Positions 7,205 through 16,367 of a DNA stretch of 64,000 nucleotides are shown here, piece after piece (position 1 is the stretch's first letter; the number at the start of each line of letters is the position of its first letter). The notes under the pieces are model-generated. The model did no database searches. It was not told where the DNA came from and was given only the letters and a program-made list of their open reading frames with translations. The position numbers were made by a program, and so were the translations under genes. Source of the DNA: Arsenicibacter rosenii (lineage in GTDB: Bacteria > Bacteroidota > Bacteroidia > Cytophagales > Spirosomataceae); contig NZ_MORL01000007.1 in the NCBI RefSeq assembly GCF_001870735.1, forward strand, positions 1-64,000, in the 5' to 3' direction.

Positions 7205-9076
7205 ATGAAAAAATTAATTACGTCTCTGTTACTGGTCATGGCCCTGTCGGCGGCCAATGCCCAACAATCACTGGTCAAACGCATGAACCCGACCAACTGG
7301 TGGGTGGGTATGAAATCACCGGAATTGCAGATACTGTTTTATGGCGATAAGCTCGCCGGACACACATTGACGCTAAAGGCCTACAAAGGCGTGGTACTGA
7401 AGAAAGTACACAAGGTTGAAAACCCGAATTACGTCTTTGCTGATCTGGAAATTAAACCGGAGACCAAAGCGGGTAAACTGGAGTTTCAATTCTCAGACGG
7501 TAGAAAACAGATCACACAGACCTATGAGCTACTGCCGAAAAATCCGTACCGGCCCAAAGGCGTGTCACCGGCTGATTTTATCTACCTGCTGATGCCCGAC
7601 CGTTTTGCCAACGGTGACCCTTCGAACGATAAATTTGCCGATATGGCCGACCCGCTTATGGATCGTACCAGCCCCTGGCTACGGCACGGCGGCGATTTGC
7701 AGGGCGTTACAAACCATCTGGATTATTTTACAGATCTCGGCGTAACGGCGTTATGGCTCAATCCGGTCATCGAAAATGACCAGCCGACTACGGACGAAGG
7801 GGGCACGCAGCGCAGCGCCTACCACGGATACGGCTTTACCGATCATTACAACGTTGACCGGCGGTTCGGGGGAAATGCTGCCTACAAAACCATGATCGAT
7901 GAAGCGCATAAACGGGGGCTGAAGGTGATTCAGGATGCTGTATACAATCACGTCGGTATCAATCACTGGATCCTGAAGGATATGCCGTTTAAGGCGTGGC
8001 TGAATCAATGGGATACCTTTACGCAAACGTCCTTTAAAGAACCCGCCGTACTTGATCCACATGCGTCGGCCTACGACCGCCGGATTATGTCGGATGGCTG
8101 GTTTATGCCGTTTCTGCCGGACCTGAACCAGAAAAATGAATTTGTGGCGAAGTTTCTGATCCAGCATGCAATCTGGACTGTGGCTTACTTCAATATCGAC
8201 GCCTGGCGGATTGATACGTATATGTACAACGACATGGCGTTTATGAACCGCTGCAACGCGGCACTGCTCAGCGAATACCCCGATATGTTGCTTTTTGGCG
8301 AATCACTGGCAACTACGGTGGCGAATCAGGCGGCTTTTGTGCGCAACAACATCAATGGGCTGCCGTTTGCCTGTAACCTGCCGTCGACGCTGGATAATCA
8401 GTTTTTTGTGGCCGTGAAAGATGCCCTGAACCAGAAATACGGCTGGAGCGACGGGGTCAACCGGCTCTATAACCTGCTGGTACAGGATTACCTCTACAAA
8501 CGCCCCGACCTGCTGGTTACCTACCTCGACAACCACGATGAACACCGCTTCCTGTCGGTCATCGGCGAAGACATTGATAAGTATAAAATGGGCCTGACCT
8601 GGCTGATGACCATCCGTGGAATCCCGCAGATTTATTACGGTACTGAGCTGGGGGTAAAAAACTTCAAGGATCCGACCGATGCTGAGGTCCGGAAGGATTT
8701 TGTCGGTGGCTGGAAAGAAGATAAGGAAAACAAATTTCTGAAAACCGGCCGGAATCAGCGGGAAAACGAGCTGTATGACTTTATGAAGACGCTGGCACAA
8801 TACCGGAAAACATCGCCGGCCCTGACGCAGGGTAAGTTCATGCAGTTTATGCCGTACGACGATGGCATGTACGTTTATTTCCGGTATACCGACACCAGCA
8901 AGGTTATGGTTGTTTCGAATACCGGCGAGAAGGAAAAAGGGCTGGATATCAAGCGTTTTGCGGAACAGTTGAAAGGCGCTGCAACGGCTGTCGACGTGAT
9001 AACCAAAGAGCGTGTGGCACTTGATAAGCTGACGGTCGGGCCAAAGAAGTTTTTCGTTCTGGAAATTGCCCGGTAG
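7205..9076 (+). CDS. secreted GH13 alpha-amylase / cyclomaltodextrinase (SusA-like)
   Basis: A 623-residue glycoside hydrolase with a signal peptide (cleavage near ANAQ, residue 20), placing it in the periplasm or outside. Residues about 25-110 form the N-terminal cyclomaltodextrinase domain, followed by the GH13 barrel. Catalytic residues are visible: the nucleophile Asp337 in WRIDTY, the acid/base Glu366 in LLFGESL and the transition-state Asp445 in YLDNHDEHR. QDAVYNHV supplies the conserved barrel histidine. The C-terminal 90 residues form the usual beta domain. It should hydrolyse alpha-1,4-glucans or cyclodextrins. No SusC/D pair lies nearby, so it stands alone. A REP palindrome begins within its stop codon. 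Confidence 0.92.
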   Translation: MKKLITSLLLVMALSAANAQQSLVKRMNPTNWWVGMKSPELQILFYGDKLAGHTLTLKAYKGVVLKKVHKVENPNYVFADLEIKPETKAGKLEFQFSDGRKQITQTYELLPKNPYRPKGVSPADFIYLLMPDRFANGDPSNDKFADMADPLMDRTSPWLRHGGDLQGVTNHLDYFTDLGVTALWLNPVIENDQPTTDEGGTQRSAYHGYGFTDHYNVDRRFGGNAAYKTMIDEAHKRGLKVIQDAVYNHVGINHWILKDMPFKAWLNQWDTFTQTSFKEPAVLDPHASAYDRRIMSDGWFMPFLPDLNQKNEFVAKFLIQHAIWTVAYFNIDAWRIDTYMYNDMAFMNRCNAALLSEYPDMLLFGESLATTVANQAAFVRNNINGLPFACNLPSTLDNQFFVAVKDALNQKYGWSDGVNRLYNLLVQDYLYKRPDLLVTYLDNHDEHRFLSVIGEDIDKYKMGLTWLMTIRGIPQIYYGTELGVKNFKDPTDAEVRKDFVGGWKEDKENKFLKTGRNQRENELYDFMKTLAQYRKTSPALTQGKFMQFMPYDDGMYVYFRYTDTSKVMVVSNTGEKEKGLDIKRFAEQLKGAATAVDVITKERVALDKLTVGPKKFFVLEIAR

Positions 9077-9203
9077 AGACGCAATATTTTGCGTCTCATT
9101 TGGACAGTGAAAACAAGAGCGGCAGTACGTTGTGCTGCCGCTCTATTGCATTCAAAAAAACGCAGGTATAAAAAATTGAGACGCAATATTTTGCGTCTCA
9201 ACA
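9074..9203. repeat. pair of GAGACGCAA palindromes (spacer tatt) around a stem-loop
   Basis: Two identical palindromes (9076-9097 and 9178-9199), both with spacer tatt, flank the 3' region of the amylase gene. The left one starts in the stop codon and keeps a GTA flank. The right one overlaps the region just before the small ORF's stop at 9212. This is a third doublet with its own private spacer. Confidence 0.82.
9116..9144 (+). terminator. possible intrinsic terminator after the amylase gene
   Basis: A 10-base perfect GC-rich stem (arms AGAGCGGCAG at 9116-9125 and CTGCCGCTCT at 9135-9144) with a nine-base loop, 40 bases after the stop codon. No clear U tract follows on the plus strand, so termination is uncertain. 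It sits inside the REP pair and may be part of that element. Confidence 0.45.
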
Positions 9204-9211
9204 CATTGCAT

Positions 9212-9415
9212 TTATCGTGAAACGTACAGATATGCAAATCGTCGCGGTCGGCGGAGCGAGATGCGGATCGTTAACGTTTTCCGGCACCAGATTACCAGTT
9301 GTGAGCGCTCTGTCGGAGACAGGTACGCCAGTAGTTTTCGTAGTTCTTTCAGAACCAGCCGTCTGTCAAAACGGACTTTGTCAAGGATCATTTTTGTATA
9401 ATCTAACCAGGTCAT
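9212..9415 (-). CDS. small basic protein of unknown function
   Basis: A 67-residue protein beginning MTWLDYTKMILDKVRFD, with an amphipathic helical stretch (VLKELRKLLAYLSPTERSQL) and a strongly basic tail (RISLRRPRRFAYLYVSR). The pattern looks like the small, helical, uncharacterised proteins that are frequent in Spirosoma-like genomes, but I cannot name a family. The frame extends 16 codons upstream; MTWLDYTK at 9415 is the more natural start. It is oriented toward the amylase gene and lies beside a REP palindrome. No signal peptide was seen. Real coding status is likely but unproven. Confidence 0.55.
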   Translation of the reverse strand: MTWLDYTKMILDKVRFDRRLVLKELRKLLAYLSPTERSQLVIWCRKTLTIRISLRRPRRFAYLYVSR

Positions 9416-9498
9416 AAGGGTACATAACTTGAGTGTTATATGAATAACGGCTATATGCAGCAAAGTTGCATACGAATTAGATTATAAAATGATTAGAA

Positions 9499-12400
9499 TT
9501 ACATAACCGGTTCTCTGGCGGTCTGCACGGTATGTGCGTTGCGGTAGAAAATCCGGTAAATGATCGGAAAAACCAGCAGGGTCAGAATCGTGGCGGTAAT
9601 AAGTCCTCCGATGACAACAATGGCCAGCGGCTTCTGCGTTTCTGAGCCGATGCCCGTCGAAATGGCGGCTGGCAGCAACCCGATGGCGGCCATGAGCGCG
9701 GTCATGACTACGGGCCGGATGCGGCTTTGTACACCCCGCCGGATGGCTTCATCGATCGGCATCCGTTCTTTCCGGTTCTGGTTGAAGACCGATACCAGAA
9801 TCACCCCGTTCTGCACACAAATTCCAAAGAGCGCAATAAAGCCTACCCCCGCCGAAATGCCGAAGTTCATACCGGTGGTGTGCAGGGCCAGGATGCCACC
9901 CATGAGCGCAAACGGCACGTTCAGCAGTACCAGCCCGGCATCTTTGGCGTTCCCGAACATGATGAACAGCAGTACGAAAATCCCTGCCAGACTGATTGGT
10001 ACTACCTGGCCTAACCGCTTCGTGGCCCGCACCTGGTTCTCAAACTCGCCGACCCACTCGATGGTGTACTCCTTCGGCAGCTGAATTTTCTCGCGGACCC
10101 GTTGCTGGGCTTCCGCAATGGTGCTGCCCAGATCGCGGCCGCGTACCGAGAATTTGACCCCGATAAACCGTTTGTTGAGATCGCGGTAAATAAAGGCTGG
10201 TCCGGTAATCTTGCGGATAGTGGCAATTTCGCTCAGCGGGATTTTGTTGCCGTGTAGCGTAGGCACCATCAGCCGCATGATATCGTCCTCTGTTTTGCGG
10301 TATTCTTCGGCATAACGGAGCCGGATGTCGAACCGCCGTTCGCCTTCGTACAGAATCGACGCTGTTTTGCCGCCAATCGCCATTTCAATGACGGCCTGTG
10401 CATCGGCGGTCGTCACGCCGTAGAGCGCCATTTTATGGTCATGGAACAGCACACTCATTTCGGGCTGACCCACATTCCGGATAATCCCCAGGTCGCGGAT
10501 ACCGTTGACCGGCTGGACGGCTTCCATCACCTGTTTTGAGTATTTCTCCAGCTGGTAAATATCCGGACCGAAGATTTTAATCCCGTTGTTGGCCTTGTAG
10601 CCCGCTACCGCTTCGGCCACGTTGTCGATAATCGGCTGCGAGTAGTTGTACAGAATGCCCGAATAGTTTTTCAGCTTTTTGTCCATCTCATCGGTCAGCT
10701 GATCGACGGTGATCTTGCGTTTCCATTCGGATTTAGGCAGCAAATCGACCTGGAACTGGCAGAAATAGAAGCCGTTGGGGTCGGTACCATCGTTGGAACG
10801 GCCTACCTGCGACAGCACCTGTTTCACTTCGGGGAACGTCTGCAGATCCTCACGGATGGTGCGGGCCATGTCGACACTTTTCGGCAGCGACATACTCATC
10901 GGCAACTCGGCCGTCACCCAGAGGGCACCTTCGTTGAGCTGCGGCAGAAATTCTGTACCCAGAAACGTCGACGACATAAACGTGATGCCCAGGGCAAGGG
11001 TAGCCATGAATAAACTGACCTTCCGGTTTTTAAACGTCCAGTCGAATCCGCCCGAAACCGATTTCTGGAAGAAATTGACGACCGGATTGTTGCGCTCCCG
11101 CACGTTCTTTTTCAGCAGTATCGAGCAAAGCACCGGCACCAGTGTAAGTGTAAAGAGGAGCGCCCCCAGCAAGGCGAAACCCAGCGTCCACGCCAGCGGA
11201 CTGAACATTTTGCCTTCTACTTTCTGGAACGAGAAGATCGGCAGGAGGGCGGTGATGATGATCAGTTTCGAGAAGAATACGGCCTTGCCCAGTTCCCCGC
11301 CGGTTTTGCGGATCAGGCCCAGCTTCGCCATATGGTTGAACTTCTTCATCCCGACGCGGTGGGCCAGCTGGTCGAGCGAGACAAATATGCCTTCGACCAT
11401 GACGACGGCTCCGTCGATGATGATGCCGAAATCGACGGCCCCCATCGACAGCAGGTTGGCCGACATGCCCCGTAGCCGTAAGCACATGAAGGCAAAGAGC
11501 AGCGCCAGCGGAATGATGATCGATACAATCAGGGTGGTCCGCCAGTCGGCCATGAACAGAAAGACAATCACCGTTACCAGCACAATGCCTTCGGTCAGGT
11601 TGTGCAGCACGGTTTGCGTACAGAACTGAATCAGGTTATCGCGGTCGTAAAACGTTTCCATTCTTACATCCGATGGCAGGACCTTCTCGTTGAGTTCCGT
11701 GATTTTTTCCTTTACCCGCGTCAGCACCTCGCTCGGGTTTTCGCCCTTGCGCATCACAATAATGCCTTCAACCATGTCGTCCTGTTTGCCGAGGCCTACC
11801 TGTCCTACCCGTGGCAGGCTCGATTCGGCCACATCGGCCACGTTCCGGACCAGTACGGGGTTGCCGTTCAGCTCTTCAATGAGGATGTTGCCGATGTCTT
11901 CTGTTGAGGTCAGCAACCCGACCCCGCGCACGACATAGGCCTGTCCGTTGCGCTCGATAACATCACCGCCGACGTTGATGTTGCTGCGGGTAACGGCCTG
12001 ATACACCTCAAGCGGTGTCAGGTCGTATTTAGCCAGCTGGGTTGGATTGACCCGTACTTCGTAAATTTTATCCTGACCGCCGAAGGCCACAATGTCGGCG
12101 ACGCCGGGGACCGACCGAAGCTGCCGGTCGATGACCCAGTTCTGGAGCGTCAGCAGGTCGCGGCTGTTCAGATGGCTGCTTTTGAGCGTATAGCGGTAGA
12201 TTTCGCCGGTAGGTCCGTAGGGAGGCTGCACGTCCGGATCAGCACCCTCAGGCAGCGACACCGTCCTGAGTTGGTTGTTAACCTGCTGCCGGGCGAAAAA
12301 GTCCTCCACATCATCGTCGAAAATAATCTTGATGACCGACAGACCGAACATGGTGGTTGAGCGGACGTTGGTTTTCCGCTGCACCGAATTCATCGCCACT

Positions 12401-12618
12401 TCGATCGGAACCGTCACAAACCGTTCAACCTCTTCGGCGCTCCGGCCGTTCCATTTGGTAACGATAATAATCTGGGTATTCGTCACGTCAGGAAAGGCTT
12501 CCAGCGGCGTATTCAGGTAGCTGAACACCCCGGCAATAATCAGCCCTGCCGTGACAAAAAAGACAAAAAACCGGTTCTTCAGCGAAAAGCCGACGATGGA
12601 TTTTATGAGTTTATTCAT
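9499..12618 (-). CDS. czcA: CzcA/CusA-type heavy-metal efflux RND pump
   Basis: A 1039-residue inner-membrane RND transporter, the usual length. It begins with the conserved KSIVGFSLKNRFFV helix and PDVTNTQIIIVT porter segment. The heavy-metal subfamily motif lies in helix 4: VDFGIIIDGAVVMVEG, with the acidic residue used for proton relay. Large periplasmic loops and twelve membrane helices fit the family. It should export divalent or monovalent metal ions by proton antiport. It is the last gene of a czcC-czcB-czcA order on the minus strand. A repeat hairpin occupies the 111-base gap from the adaptor gene. Which metal is exported cannot be told from sequence alone. Confidence 0.95.
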   Translation of the reverse strand: MNKLIKSIVGFSLKNRFFVFFVTAGLIIAGVFSYLNTPLEAFPDVTNTQIIIVTKWNGRSAEEVERFVTVPIEVAMNSVQRKTNVRSTTMFGLSVIKIIFDDDVEDFFARQQVNNQLRTVSLPEGADPDVQPPYGPTGEIYRYTLKSSHLNSRDLLTLQNWVIDRQLRSVPGVADIVAFGGQDKIYEVRVNPTQLAKYDLTPLEVYQAVTRSNINVGGDVIERNGQAYVVRGVGLLTSTEDIGNILIEELNGNPVLVRNVADVAESSLPRVGQVGLGKQDDMVEGIIVMRKGENPSEVLTRVKEKITELNEKVLPSDVRMETFYDRDNLIQFCTQTVLHNLTEGIVLVTVIVFLFMADWRTTLIVSIIIPLALLFAFMCLRLRGMSANLLSMGAVDFGIIIDGAVVMVEGIFVSLDQLAHRVGMKKFNHMAKLGLIRKTGGELGKAVFFSKLIIITALLPIFSFQKVEGKMFSPLAWTLGFALLGALLFTLTLVPVLCSILLKKNVRERNNPVVNFFQKSVSGGFDWTFKNRKVSLFMATLALGITFMSSTFLGTEFLPQLNEGALWVTAELPMSMSLPKSVDMARTIREDLQTFPEVKQVLSQVGRSNDGTDPNGFYFCQFQVDLLPKSEWKRKITVDQLTDEMDKKLKNYSGILYNYSQPIIDNVAEAVAGYKANNGIKIFGPDIYQLEKYSKQVMEAVQPVNGIRDLGIIRNVGQPEMSVLFHDHKMALYGVTTADAQAVIEMAIGGKTASILYEGERRFDIRLRYAEEYRKTEDDIMRLMVPTLHGNKIPLSEIATIRKITGPAFIYRDLNKRFIGVKFSVRGRDLGSTIAEAQQRVREKIQLPKEYTIEWVGEFENQVRATKRLGQVVPISLAGIFVLLFIMFGNAKDAGLVLLNVPFALMGGILALHTTGMNFGISAGVGFIALFGICVQNGVILVSVFNQNRKERMPIDEAIRRGVQSRIRPVVMTALMAAIGLLPAAISTGIGSETQKPLAIVVIGGLITATILTLLVFPIIYRIFYRNAHTVQTAREPVM

Positions 12619-12633
12619 AAAAAATGAGTGAGT

Positions 12634-12728
12634 GAGCGAATGAGTGATTGAGTGTCGGGAGGAAATGACCAGCTGCGAACGGACTCACTACAGCTTGTCC
12701 GCTCAATAACTCAATGACTCATTCGCTG
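12634..12728. repeat. GAGTGA-type imperfect inverted repeat between czcB and czcA
   Basis: The left arm (12634-12654) reads GAGCGAATGAGTGATTGAGT and onward; the right arm (12709-12728) is its near reverse complement ACTCAATGACTCATTCGCTG. The arms are built of short GAGTGA/GATTGA units. They surround a 54-base loop within an operon gap. A second element of the same make-up occurs at 50298-50372. Confidence 0.75.
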
Positions 12729-12729
12729 A

Positions 12730-13815
12730 TTAATTGCCAAGTGCATTATAAACCAGAAGCTGGTTGCGGGAGATGACGCGGTCGCCGGGTTCGATGCCGG
12801 AGCGTATATACGTAATGTCGCCCAGCGCCTTATGGATGATCACTTCCCGGGTCTGGATGTTGGATCGGTCCTTGAAAACCAGTACGTAATGCTTCGACTG
12901 GTCGAAAATAACCGCTTCCGACGGAACCGTAGCCATGGTTTGTCCTTCGTCGAAACGCAGTTTTACCGTGGCATGCATCTCCGGTTTCAGCTTCATGGCC
13001 TGATTCTGCAGGCGAATACGGACGGTCATGGCCTTGGTATTCGGGTCAAGTACGCTGAAAATTTTGTCGACGTGGCCGTAGAAAAGGTGGTCGGGGTAGC
13101 TGAGTGTCTGAATAGCGGCCGACATACCCAGCTTCACCCGGCCAATATCGCTTTCATTAACGTTAGCCTGTACCCACACATCGCTGATCTGCCCGATGGT
13201 GAACAGATTATCCGCATTGTCGGAACGCAGCTGCATGTTCCGGTTTACGTTCTTTTCAATCACAAACCCGTCGATCGGGGCTTTAACGGTGTATGTCGAC
13301 GACTGGCCGAGGCCGTAAATCCGGAAAACCTCTTTTACGCGGTTGAGCTCGGCCTGTGCTTTTTCGACTTCCTTCTGAGCGGCCACTACTTCACGTTGGG
13401 CGGTTAGTTTGCTTTCATACAGGTCTTCGGCCACCCGCTGGTTTTTCTGGGCCAGCAACAGATCCGACTGAGCCTGAATCATCTGGCGCTCAAAGTCGGC
13501 TACCTCGCCCGACCGGATCAGTGCCAGTTTCTGGCCTTTACGGACATAGTCGCCCAGTTCCACGCCAACTTCCTCCACGACCCCACCCACCAGCGGGAAT
13601 ACCTTAATGACCTTATTTTCGTCGGCCGCGACCTTGCCCACCAGGGTGAGCTCCGAACGAACCGGCTCTGATACGACACTGTCGATCCGGATACGGTGCA
13701 TCATGGTATCGGAAAGCATAAACGCCTTGGCTTCTTCGGTTTCGTTCGGCGTATGACAGGACGCAGCCAGTACCGCAATGGCGGCAATCAGGCTGTAAAT
13801 CAGTGTGTTTTTCAT
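12730..13815 (-). CDS. czcB: RND efflux periplasmic adaptor subunit (CzcB-like lipoprotein)
   Basis: A 361-residue membrane-fusion protein. A lipoprotein signal ends in LAASC, so it is probably lipid-anchored with the bulk in the periplasm. In order: a barrel-sandwich half (VIKVFPLVGGVVEEVGVELG, about residue 73), a coiled-coil hairpin around residues 110-165 rich in Gln, Ala and Glu (ERQMIQAQSDLLLAQKNQRV), the second lipoyl half (YTVKAPIDGFVIEKNVNRN), then beta-barrel and membrane-proximal domains. It links the inner-membrane pump to the outer-membrane channel. It lies 21 bases downstream of the TolC-family gene, strongly suggesting co-transcription. Confidence 0.92.
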   Translation of the reverse strand: MKNTLIYSLIAAIAVLAASCHTPNETEEAKAFMLSDTMMHRIRIDSVVSEPVRSELTLVGKVAADENKVIKVFPLVGGVVEEVGVELGDYVRKGQKLALIRSGEVADFERQMIQAQSDLLLAQKNQRVAEDLYESKLTAQREVVAAQKEVEKAQAELNRVKEVFRIYGLGQSSTYTVKAPIDGFVIEKNVNRNMQLRSDNADNLFTIGQISDVWVQANVNESDIGRVKLGMSAAIQTLSYPDHLFYGHVDKIFSVLDPNTKAMTVRIRLQNQAMKLKPEMHATVKLRFDEGQTMATVPSEAVIFDQSKHYVLVFKDRSNIQTREVIIHKALGDITYIRSGIEPGDRVISRNQLLVYNALGN

Positions 13816-13836
13816 GATATTTTGTCTGGTTGATTC

Positions 13837-15093
13837 TTACCGGCTGAATAAATCCTGTCCGACGGCATAGGTTAATGCCTCATACGCCCCGATCCGGTCG
13901 GCTTTCAGGCGGTTGAGTTCCCGTATGCTTTCGTTGTAGGTTTCAATGAGGTCGACAAACTCCAGCAACGAGATATTTCCCTTGCCGAAATTGAGCGTAA
14001 TGCCCAGATTCAGTTGCTCGAACTGATCCGTAAAACGCCCTTCCACCGATTGCATCATGCGTTCCACCGTTACCACTTTATCGAAGGCGGTGCTGACTTC
14101 ATTCGCGATCTGCAGCTGTTTTTGCTTTTCGTACTGTTGCTGGTAGCTGATCTGGCTGCGCGCCGACTTGATTGCTCCCTGGTTGCGGTTAAACACCGGC
14201 AGGTCAACGGCCAGCCCGACACCGACGTAATGCGGGATGTAGCTGCCTGCCTGGTCGTAGGTGCCCGCCAGCCGCACATCCGGCTTGGCCAGGGCCTTCT
14301 GGAGGTTATAATTCAGTTCGGCCTGTTTTGTCAGCGATTGCGTGGCTTTCAGGTCAGAACGTTGCCGGAGGGCTGTATCCCGTAAGCTGTCGGCCGAGAG
14401 CCCGTTGATGCTGTAGCTCAGTAAACCCGCTTCATTGACAACCGGGACAACCGGAAACTCTGTGCCCAGCAGGGTCCGCAGCGATTGCTGGTTTTCGGCG
14501 AGCTGAAACAGAATGTCGGTCCGGTCGTTGCGCAGCTGGAACAGGAGCGCTTTCAGCCGGAGCAGTTCGCGGAGCGATACGTTGTTGCGTTCATACTGTT
14601 TTTCAAACGCATCCACGGTCTGCTGAATGGTCTGGATCTGCTGCGTATACCGGTTAATGGTTTGCTGCTGAAAATAAGTGTCGTAGAACCGGCTCCGGAG
14701 TTCGAAGCGCAGGCCCCGCAGCAGGTCAGTAAACTCATATTCGGTGAGCCGCGCCGATTCCTGTGCCAGGGCAATGCGTTTATTTCGTTTGCCGCCCGTA
14801 AACAACAGCTGCTCCGCACTGACGATTTTCTGCCCTTGCCGGCCAACGTCAAGCACTTTGGTTCTTGAGGCACTGTTAAATGCACTCAGCTCAAACGAGA
14901 CAGTAGGGTTCTGGAGCAGGCTAGCCTGGATAACCTCCGCCTGAGCCGCTTCAATCCGGAAGCGTTCGGCCAGTAATAACACATTCGTTCGCAGAAAAAG
15001 ACTGTCTGCCTGCCGCATGGATAGCCGCAGCGTATCCTGTGCCGTGCCGGTCAGTGTAATGAATAAGCCAATAAGAACAAGAATAAAGCGCAT
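13837..15093 (-). CDS. czcC: TolC-family outer-membrane channel of the Czc efflux system (CzcC-like)
   Basis: A 418-residue outer-membrane efflux protein with a signal peptide (MRFILVLIGLFITLTGTAQ). It shows the duplicated OEP architecture with long coiled-coil alpha-barrel helices and two beta segments. The first OEP block carries SFELSAFN and the second GVGLAVDLPVFNRNQGAIKSAR, a typical TolC signature. It should form the exit duct for the CzcA-CzcB pair encoded directly downstream. The start at 15093 was preferred over an open extension of 13 codons because the signal peptide begins there. It diverges from the aldose epimerase gene. The operon may be controlled by the nearby OmpR-type pair, though no site was identified. 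Confidence 0.92.
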   Translation of the reverse strand: MRFILVLIGLFITLTGTAQDTLRLSMRQADSLFLRTNVLLLAERFRIEAAQAEVIQASLLQNPTVSFELSAFNSASRTKVLDVGRQGQKIVSAEQLLFTGGKRNKRIALAQESARLTEYEFTDLLRGLRFELRSRFYDTYFQQQTINRYTQQIQTIQQTVDAFEKQYERNNVSLRELLRLKALLFQLRNDRTDILFQLAENQQSLRTLLGTEFPVVPVVNEAGLLSYSINGLSADSLRDTALRQRSDLKATQSLTKQAELNYNLQKALAKPDVRLAGTYDQAGSYIPHYVGVGLAVDLPVFNRNQGAIKSARSQISYQQQYEKQKQLQIANEVSTAFDKVVTVERMMQSVEGRFTDQFEQLNLGITLNFGKGNISLLEFVDLIETYNESIRELNRLKADRIGAYEALTYAVGQDLFSR

Positions 15094-15226
15094 GTTCAGT
15101 GAGTAAATACACCACAAAACTGCCTCTTGCACCTTAGATGACCCTTAAAAGCACTTTAGAAAAAAATTAAATACGTCATCGGGACACTATTTTTCTGTTG
15201 ATTTCCTCGTCCTAACCTCTGGCTCC

Positions 15227-16363
15227 ATGAAAAAGGTCTATTATTGGGTTTTATTAATCAGTTATATGTTGATGTCAACTCACGGAGAAGCGGATGCCGC
15301 ACCGAAACCCGGTGTGCAGAAAGCCGTTTTCGGAACGATGCCCGATGGTCGGGAAGCCTATCTGTTTACGCTGCGGAATGCCGCCGGTATGGAAGTACAG
15401 GTTACCAACTACGGCGCTTATCTTGTCTCGTGCACAGCCCCTGACAAGCAGGGCAAATTTGAAAATGTTACACTGGGTGTGCCGACCTTTGCCGATTACC
15501 TGAAAGGAACGCCAAACATGGGGCCGGTTGTCGGGCGGTTTGGCAACCGGATTGCCAGGGGCCGGTTTACCCTCGATGGTCAGGAATATAAACTGGCGGT
15601 CAACAACGGCGTAAACCACCTGCATGGCGGTCTGACTGGCTTCGATAAAAAGCTGTGGACGGCCACCACAAAAGACGGCGCCGAACCGGCGGTCACGCTG
15701 CATTATACCTCACCCGACGGGGAAGAAGGCTATCCGGGAACTCTTTCGGTCGACGTAACCTATACCTTGCAGAAAGACAACGGCTTGCGGATCGATTACA
15801 AGGCGACCACCGATAAGCCTACGGTACTGAATCTGACCAACCACGCCTATTTCAACCTGTCGGGTATGAAACACGATGCGATGAACCACGTACTGAGCAT
15901 CAATGCCGATCATTTTCTGCCGACCGACAATACGCAGATTCCGACCGGCGAGCGGCGGCCGGTGGCGGGAACGGTATTCGATTTCCGGAAACCAACCGTA
16001 GTCGGGGAGCGTATCAACGATACGGCGGAAGAACAGATCCGGTTCGGAAACGGGTATGATCACTGCTGGGTGTTTGCCGAAAAACCAACGGCCCTGCGCC
16101 TCGGTGCCACCTTGTATGAACCCCGGAGCGGCCGCTACATGGAAATGCTGACGACCGAACCGGCAGTGCAGCTGTATACCGGCAATCACCTGAACGGCAA
16201 ACTACAGGGACGCGAAGGCGTTCCGTTTACGCGCCGGTACGGACTGTGTCTGGAAACCCAGCATTTTCCGGATTCGCCGAATAAGCCGGACTTCCCGACC
16301 ACGACCCTGCGCCCCGGCGAGACCTACAAATCGACGACCCTCTACCGGTTTTCGGCTAAATAG
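15227..16363 (+). CDS. galM: secreted aldose 1-epimerase (galactose mutarotase)
   Basis: A 378-residue mutarotase with an N-terminal signal peptide (cleavage near EADAAP), so it acts in the periplasm. Conserved features: NYGAYLVS, the VVGRFGNRIARGRF strand, NNGVNHLHGG with its histidine, LTNHAYFNLSG carrying the catalytic His, and the catalytic Glu in CLETQHFPDSPN near the C-terminus. It interconverts alpha and beta anomers of glucose, galactose or related sugars. It stands alone between the divergent Czc operon and the convergent histidine kinase gene. The four-base gap to the kinase's stop leaves no separate terminator. Confidence 0.93.
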   Translation: MKKVYYWVLLISYMLMSTHGEADAAPKPGVQKAVFGTMPDGREAYLFTLRNAAGMEVQVTNYGAYLVSCTAPDKQGKFENVTLGVPTFADYLKGTPNMGPVVGRFGNRIARGRFTLDGQEYKLAVNNGVNHLHGGLTGFDKKLWTATTKDGAEPAVTLHYTSPDGEEGYPGTLSVDVTYTLQKDNGLRIDYKATTDKPTVLNLTNHAYFNLSGMKHDAMNHVLSINADHFLPTDNTQIPTGERRPVAGTVFDFRKPTVVGERINDTAEEQIRFGNGYDHCWVFAEKPTALRLGATLYEPRSGRYMEMLTTEPAVQLYTGNHLNGKLQGREGVPFTRRYGLCLETQHFPDSPNKPDFPTTTLRPGETYKSTTLYRFSAK

Positions 16364-16367
16364 CTGC

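Noticed and set aside
10775-11629. 284-residue plus-strand ORF inside czcA
   Set aside because: Antisense to a full-length RND pump gene with all motifs intact; a shadow of its codon use.
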